NCBI GenBank assembly: GCA_021107695.1
Contig: JAIOSI010000251.1
Span: 1-7,054 of the forward strand
Length of the DNA stretch: 7,054 nucleotides
Source of the DNA: a bacterium
Lineage (GTDB): Bacteria; RBG-13-66-14
Reading direction: 5' to 3'
A program made the position numbers and the translations under genes. This document shows, one piece after another, positions 5,758 through 7,054 of the stretch. A model generated the notes under the pieces. The model did no database searches. It had not been told where the DNA came from and saw nothing but the letters and a program-made list of their open reading frames with translations. Within the stretch, counting starts at the first letter, position 1. Each line of letters starts with the position of its first letter.

Positions 5758-5781
5758 GTAGGGGCACGGCATGCCGTGCCC
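5758..5781 (+). repeat. GTAGGGG palindromic repeat, copy 3 (perfect 20-nt palindrome)
   Basis: Bases 5762-5781 read GGGCACGGCATGCCGTGCCC, identical to their reverse complement, preceded by GTAG. It sits 15 bases past the stop of the methyltransferase gene and before the response regulator. On the plus strand TTTT follows the palindrome. On the minus strand, in which both neighbours are transcribed, no T-run follows. It may thus reduce but not stop transcription into the response regulator, or stabilise the 3' end of the upstream message. Confidence 0.65.
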
Positions 5782-5796
5782 TTTTCATGAGATTAG

Positions 5797-6441
5797 CTAA
5801 ACTCCCAGCAGCTTGCCCAGCCAGTGCCAGAGGCTCGGCTGCGTGTTTGCCGCAAGCAATAGCTGCAACCCCAGCAGAATCACCAGGATAAAGAGCTGCC
5901 CGGTGATGGTCGCCCGCTCGTTACGGATACCGTTCTTCGCCCGGAACTCCCGCCCGCTTTCGATAGGATAGGGACGGAGACGGGGAATCACCCGCCGTAC
6001 CTTCTTGCGGTAGGCGGAGAAGTCCTCGCCGAACTCCTCAGCCAGGAACGGCTCCTCGAAGCGGATGATGAAGTAGTAGTGGAAGAGGTAGAAGAGGGGC
6101 TGAGCGATGATTAGCGGCAGGAAGCGGGAGATGACTACCGTGCCGAGAGCCATGAGAAAGTTGCCCACGTAGAGCGGGTTGCGGATGTAGGCGAAGGGTC
6201 CCCGGGTACAGAGCCGCTTTGCCTTCAGCTCGTAAGACCGGGTATCGCCGCCAGCGTAGCCGACTCCCCAGAAGCGCAGCAGCTCGCCAGCGACAATCAG
6301 GGGCAGACCGACCGCCCAGCTCCAGCCAGCGGGACGGGCGAAGAGAATCAGAACCAGCAGGAACGGTACCGGAACCAGACCACGGAGGCGAAAGAGTACG
6401 GCACCGATTCGCTCGGCAAGTTTTTTGGATTGTTGACTCAC
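5797..6441 (-). CDS. ICMT/PEMT-like integral membrane methyltransferase
   Basis: A 214-residue membrane protein. Hydrophobic segments lie at about 22-36, 42-59, 91-104, 106-126 and 181-198. The family signature is GPFAYIRNPLYVGNF at 81-95, the RNPxY SAM-binding element of isoprenylcysteine and phospholipid methyltransferases. It is followed by FEEPFL at 128-133 with Glu129/Glu130 and FGEDFSAYRKKVRRVIPR at 137-154, the usual C-terminal motif. The acceptor substrate is unknown; bacterial members methylate lipids or other membrane-bound molecules, so no specific name is given. An extra 60 residues after IPR, with a fifth hydrophobic segment, extend beyond the usual end. The start is GTG at 6441, preceded by GAGGA six bases upstream, a good ribosome site. 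A strong promoter candidate lies upstream, and the response regulator gene follows on the same strand. Confidence 0.88.
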   Translation of the reverse strand: MSQQSKKLAERIGAVLFRLRGLVPVPFLLVLILFARPAGWSWAVGLPLIVAGELLRFWGVGYAGGDTRSYELKAKRLCTRGPFAYIRNPLYVGNFLMALGTVVISRFLPLIIAQPLFYLFHYYFIIRFEEPFLAEEFGEDFSAYRKKVRRVIPRLRPYPIESGREFRAKNGIRNERATITGQLFILVILLGLQLLLAANTQPSLWHWLGKLLGV

Positions 6442-6485
6442 GAAGGATCCTCGTAGGAGGGGGACAATCTGAGCAGCAGACCACT

Positions 6486-6515
6486 ATTCTACTCTGTTTT
6501 ACCGTTATATGACAA
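6486..6515 (-). promoter_or_regulatory. Sigma-70-like promoter of the methyltransferase (and probably response regulator)
   Basis: On the minus strand TTGTCA (6515-6510, 5 of 6 to consensus) and TAGAAT (6491-6486, 5 of 6) are separated by 18 bases. Transcription would start near 6479, giving a leader of about 38 bases that contains the GAGGA ribosome site before the GTG. It is the best promoter match in the window. The response regulator gene has no equally good promoter in its own 102-bp gap, so it is likely read from here too. Confidence 0.6.
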
Positions 6516-6628
6516 CTGTTACGACGGTGGATTGAGCAAAACAAGGACAATCCGTGATCTCTGGCAAATCTGCGGGTCGGCGTAGAGGTCGATCCCAACA
6601 TGACATTGAGAAATCTGTAATCTTTTTC

Positions 6629-6649
6629 AAGGTGTTCCGGGCAAAGCCC
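6629..6649 (-). repeat. Short dispersed repeat, copy 2 (inverted relative to 4-24)
   Basis: The minus strand begins GGGCTTTGCCC and ends ACCTT, matching 4-24 at 18 of 21 positions. Flanking CAAGG (6628-6632) and CCTTG (6649-6653) can add an outer stem around the small GGGC-AAA-GCCC hairpin. It is intergenic, between divergent genes, and so cannot be the terminator of either neighbour's reading direction. Confidence 0.4.
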
Positions 6650-6720
6650 CTTGTCTTAACATCAAGCCCCTGCTATTCTGCTCTTCAGTAACAGTCTGCT
6701 ACTCCAAATGTCTTTGAAGC

Positions 6721-6726
6721 TATAAT
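6721..6726 (+). promoter_or_regulatory. Consensus -10 box upstream of the partial lipoprotein
   Basis: A perfect TATAAT lies 29 bases before the ATG at 6756. No good -35 hexamer stands 16 to 18 bases upstream (GCTACT is the 17-base option) and there is no extended -10 TG. Transcription would start near 6733, leaving a leader of about 23 pyrimidine-rich bases with no Shine-Dalgarno sequence. Confidence 0.4.
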
Positions 6727-6755
6727 CCTGTTCCCTTTTTCTGACTCCTCTAAAC

Positions 6756-7054
6756 ATGGCTCCCGCTATGAAACAGCTATCCAGAACCCTCTCGATTGCC
6801 TTTGTCGCTCTGCTGCTGGTCGTTGGCTGCGGGCGCAAGGCGAACCCTCCCGGCTTGAATACCCAGCAGGAGCTTCCGCCACGGCTGGTCTTTCTTTCTC
6901 AGGCAGACGACCACCACCTTAGTCTGGAGTTAGACCGTCCGCTGGACGAGGCGAGCCTCGGTGAGTGCACCCTTGAGGGACCAGGCTCCGCCGAGGTGGT
7001 ACTGGTTCGGCTGGAACCGAGCAATCCCCGCAATGTCCTCCTCGATATTGACGG
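6756..7054 (+). CDS. Lipoprotein, N-terminal part, possible Ig-like domain (cut by window end)
   Basis: The frame is open from the ATG at 6756 to the window edge, giving 99 residues with no stop. A second in-frame ATG at 6768 yields a more typical signal peptide, MKQLSRTLSIAFVALLLVVGC; neither start has a ribosome site, so the choice is open. The lipobox VVGC puts the lipidated Cys at residue 25 counting from 6756, followed by GRK, which favours the outer membrane. The mature part is Pro-rich (ANPPG, ELPPR) and then shows alternating hydrophobic residues with LDRPLDEASL, LEGPG and LEPSNPRNVLLDID. These resemble the strand-and-turn pattern of bacterial Ig-like (SbsA/Big_5 type) domains, a weak resemblance. 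It is transcribed away from the methyltransferase gene. Function is unknown. Confidence 0.75.
   Translation, partial: MAPAMKQLSRTLSIAFVALLLVVGCGRKANPPGLNTQQELPPRLVFLSQADDHHLSLELDRPLDEASLGECTLEGPGSAEVVLVRLEPSNPRNVLLDID

Larger units (their letters stand above)
6442..6755. other. Divergent intergenic region between methyltransferase and lipoprotein genes
   Basis: These 314 bases have no convincing gene. They hold the methyltransferase ribosome site and promoter on the left, the second copy of the short dispersed repeat at 6629-6649, and the lipoprotein -10 box on the right. The octamer GGACAATC occurs in the same direction twice, near 6463 and 6544. The 6516-6628 part shows nothing recognisable. 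Confidence 0.6.

Noticed and set aside
5758..5785. Perfect palindrome followed by TTTT as an intrinsic terminator
   Set aside because: The T-run is on the plus strand and no plus-strand gene ends there; the similar copies elsewhere lack the T-run, so a repeat element explains it better.
5813..5829. Sigma-54-like promoter on the minus strand, TGGCACTGGCTGGGCAA, upstream of the response regulator
   Set aside because: GG-N10-GC spacing is right and TGGCAC is perfect, but the -12 part is GGGCA instead of TTGCA and it lies in the methyltransferase coding sequence; chance matches are frequent in GC-rich DNA.
6038..6601. Minus-strand 187-codon frame overlapping the methyltransferase in another frame
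   Set aside because: Its translation is rich in Arg, Pro and Ser and shadows the methyltransferase frame, which has clear family motifs, membrane helices and a good ribosome site.
176..6700. Shared 10-mer CAGTCTGCTA near 178 and 6690
   Set aside because: A 10-base match is expected by chance several times in 7 kb and the flanks do not continue the match.

Overview
The window carries seven protein-coding genes, one of them running off the right edge. There are no rRNA or tRNA genes, no CRISPR array and no intact transposase. Gene bodies are GC-rich and the gaps between them are AT-richer. Two probable lipoproteins, an NtrC-type sigma-54 activator and a Crp/Fnr regulator point to a Gram-negative bacterium. 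The overall style resembles Desulfuromonas/Geobacter-type deltaproteobacteria, but that is only an impression and no gene here fixes the taxon.

Layout. Positions 1-204 are non-coding and hold inverted repeats, a short dispersed repeat and a possible insertion-sequence end. From 3548 down to 205 lies a minus-strand block of four genes, in transcription order: a HEAT-repeat lipoprotein, a Crp/Fnr-family regulator, a Maf nucleotide pyrophosphatase and an HPr-kinase-like P-loop protein. The last two overlap by 13 bases. A divergent gap (3549-3794) holds a palindromic repeat, a perfect 7-4-7 dyad and a promoter candidate for a small plus-strand cupin gene (3795-4160). The cupin converges on a second minus-strand pair, an ICMT-like integral-membrane methyltransferase (6441-5797) followed by a complete sigma-54-dependent response regulator (5694-4342). 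A good sigma-70-like promoter stands before the methyltransferase. A second divergent gap (6442-6755) leads to a plus-strand lipoprotein that is cut off at 7054.

How the genes may work together. The first block looks like a mixed housekeeping and regulatory transcription unit. Maf and the HprK-like protein are the best-supported pair because their reading frames overlap. The Crp/Fnr protein keeps the residues expected for cyclic-nucleotide binding and lacks an N-terminal Fe-S cysteine cluster. Its targets are unknown; the dyad upstream of the cupin is one candidate. The response regulator keeps every residue needed for phosphorylation, ATP hydrolysis and sigma-54 contact, but no sensor kinase lies in the window.

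No complete new system is evident. The most unusual content is (i) a small family of intergenic palindromes beginning GTAGGGG, three copies in the same orientation; (ii) an orphan HprK-like kinase tied to Maf; (iii) a cupin whose second metal-binding motif has Gln in place of His; and (iv) the dyad in front of it.
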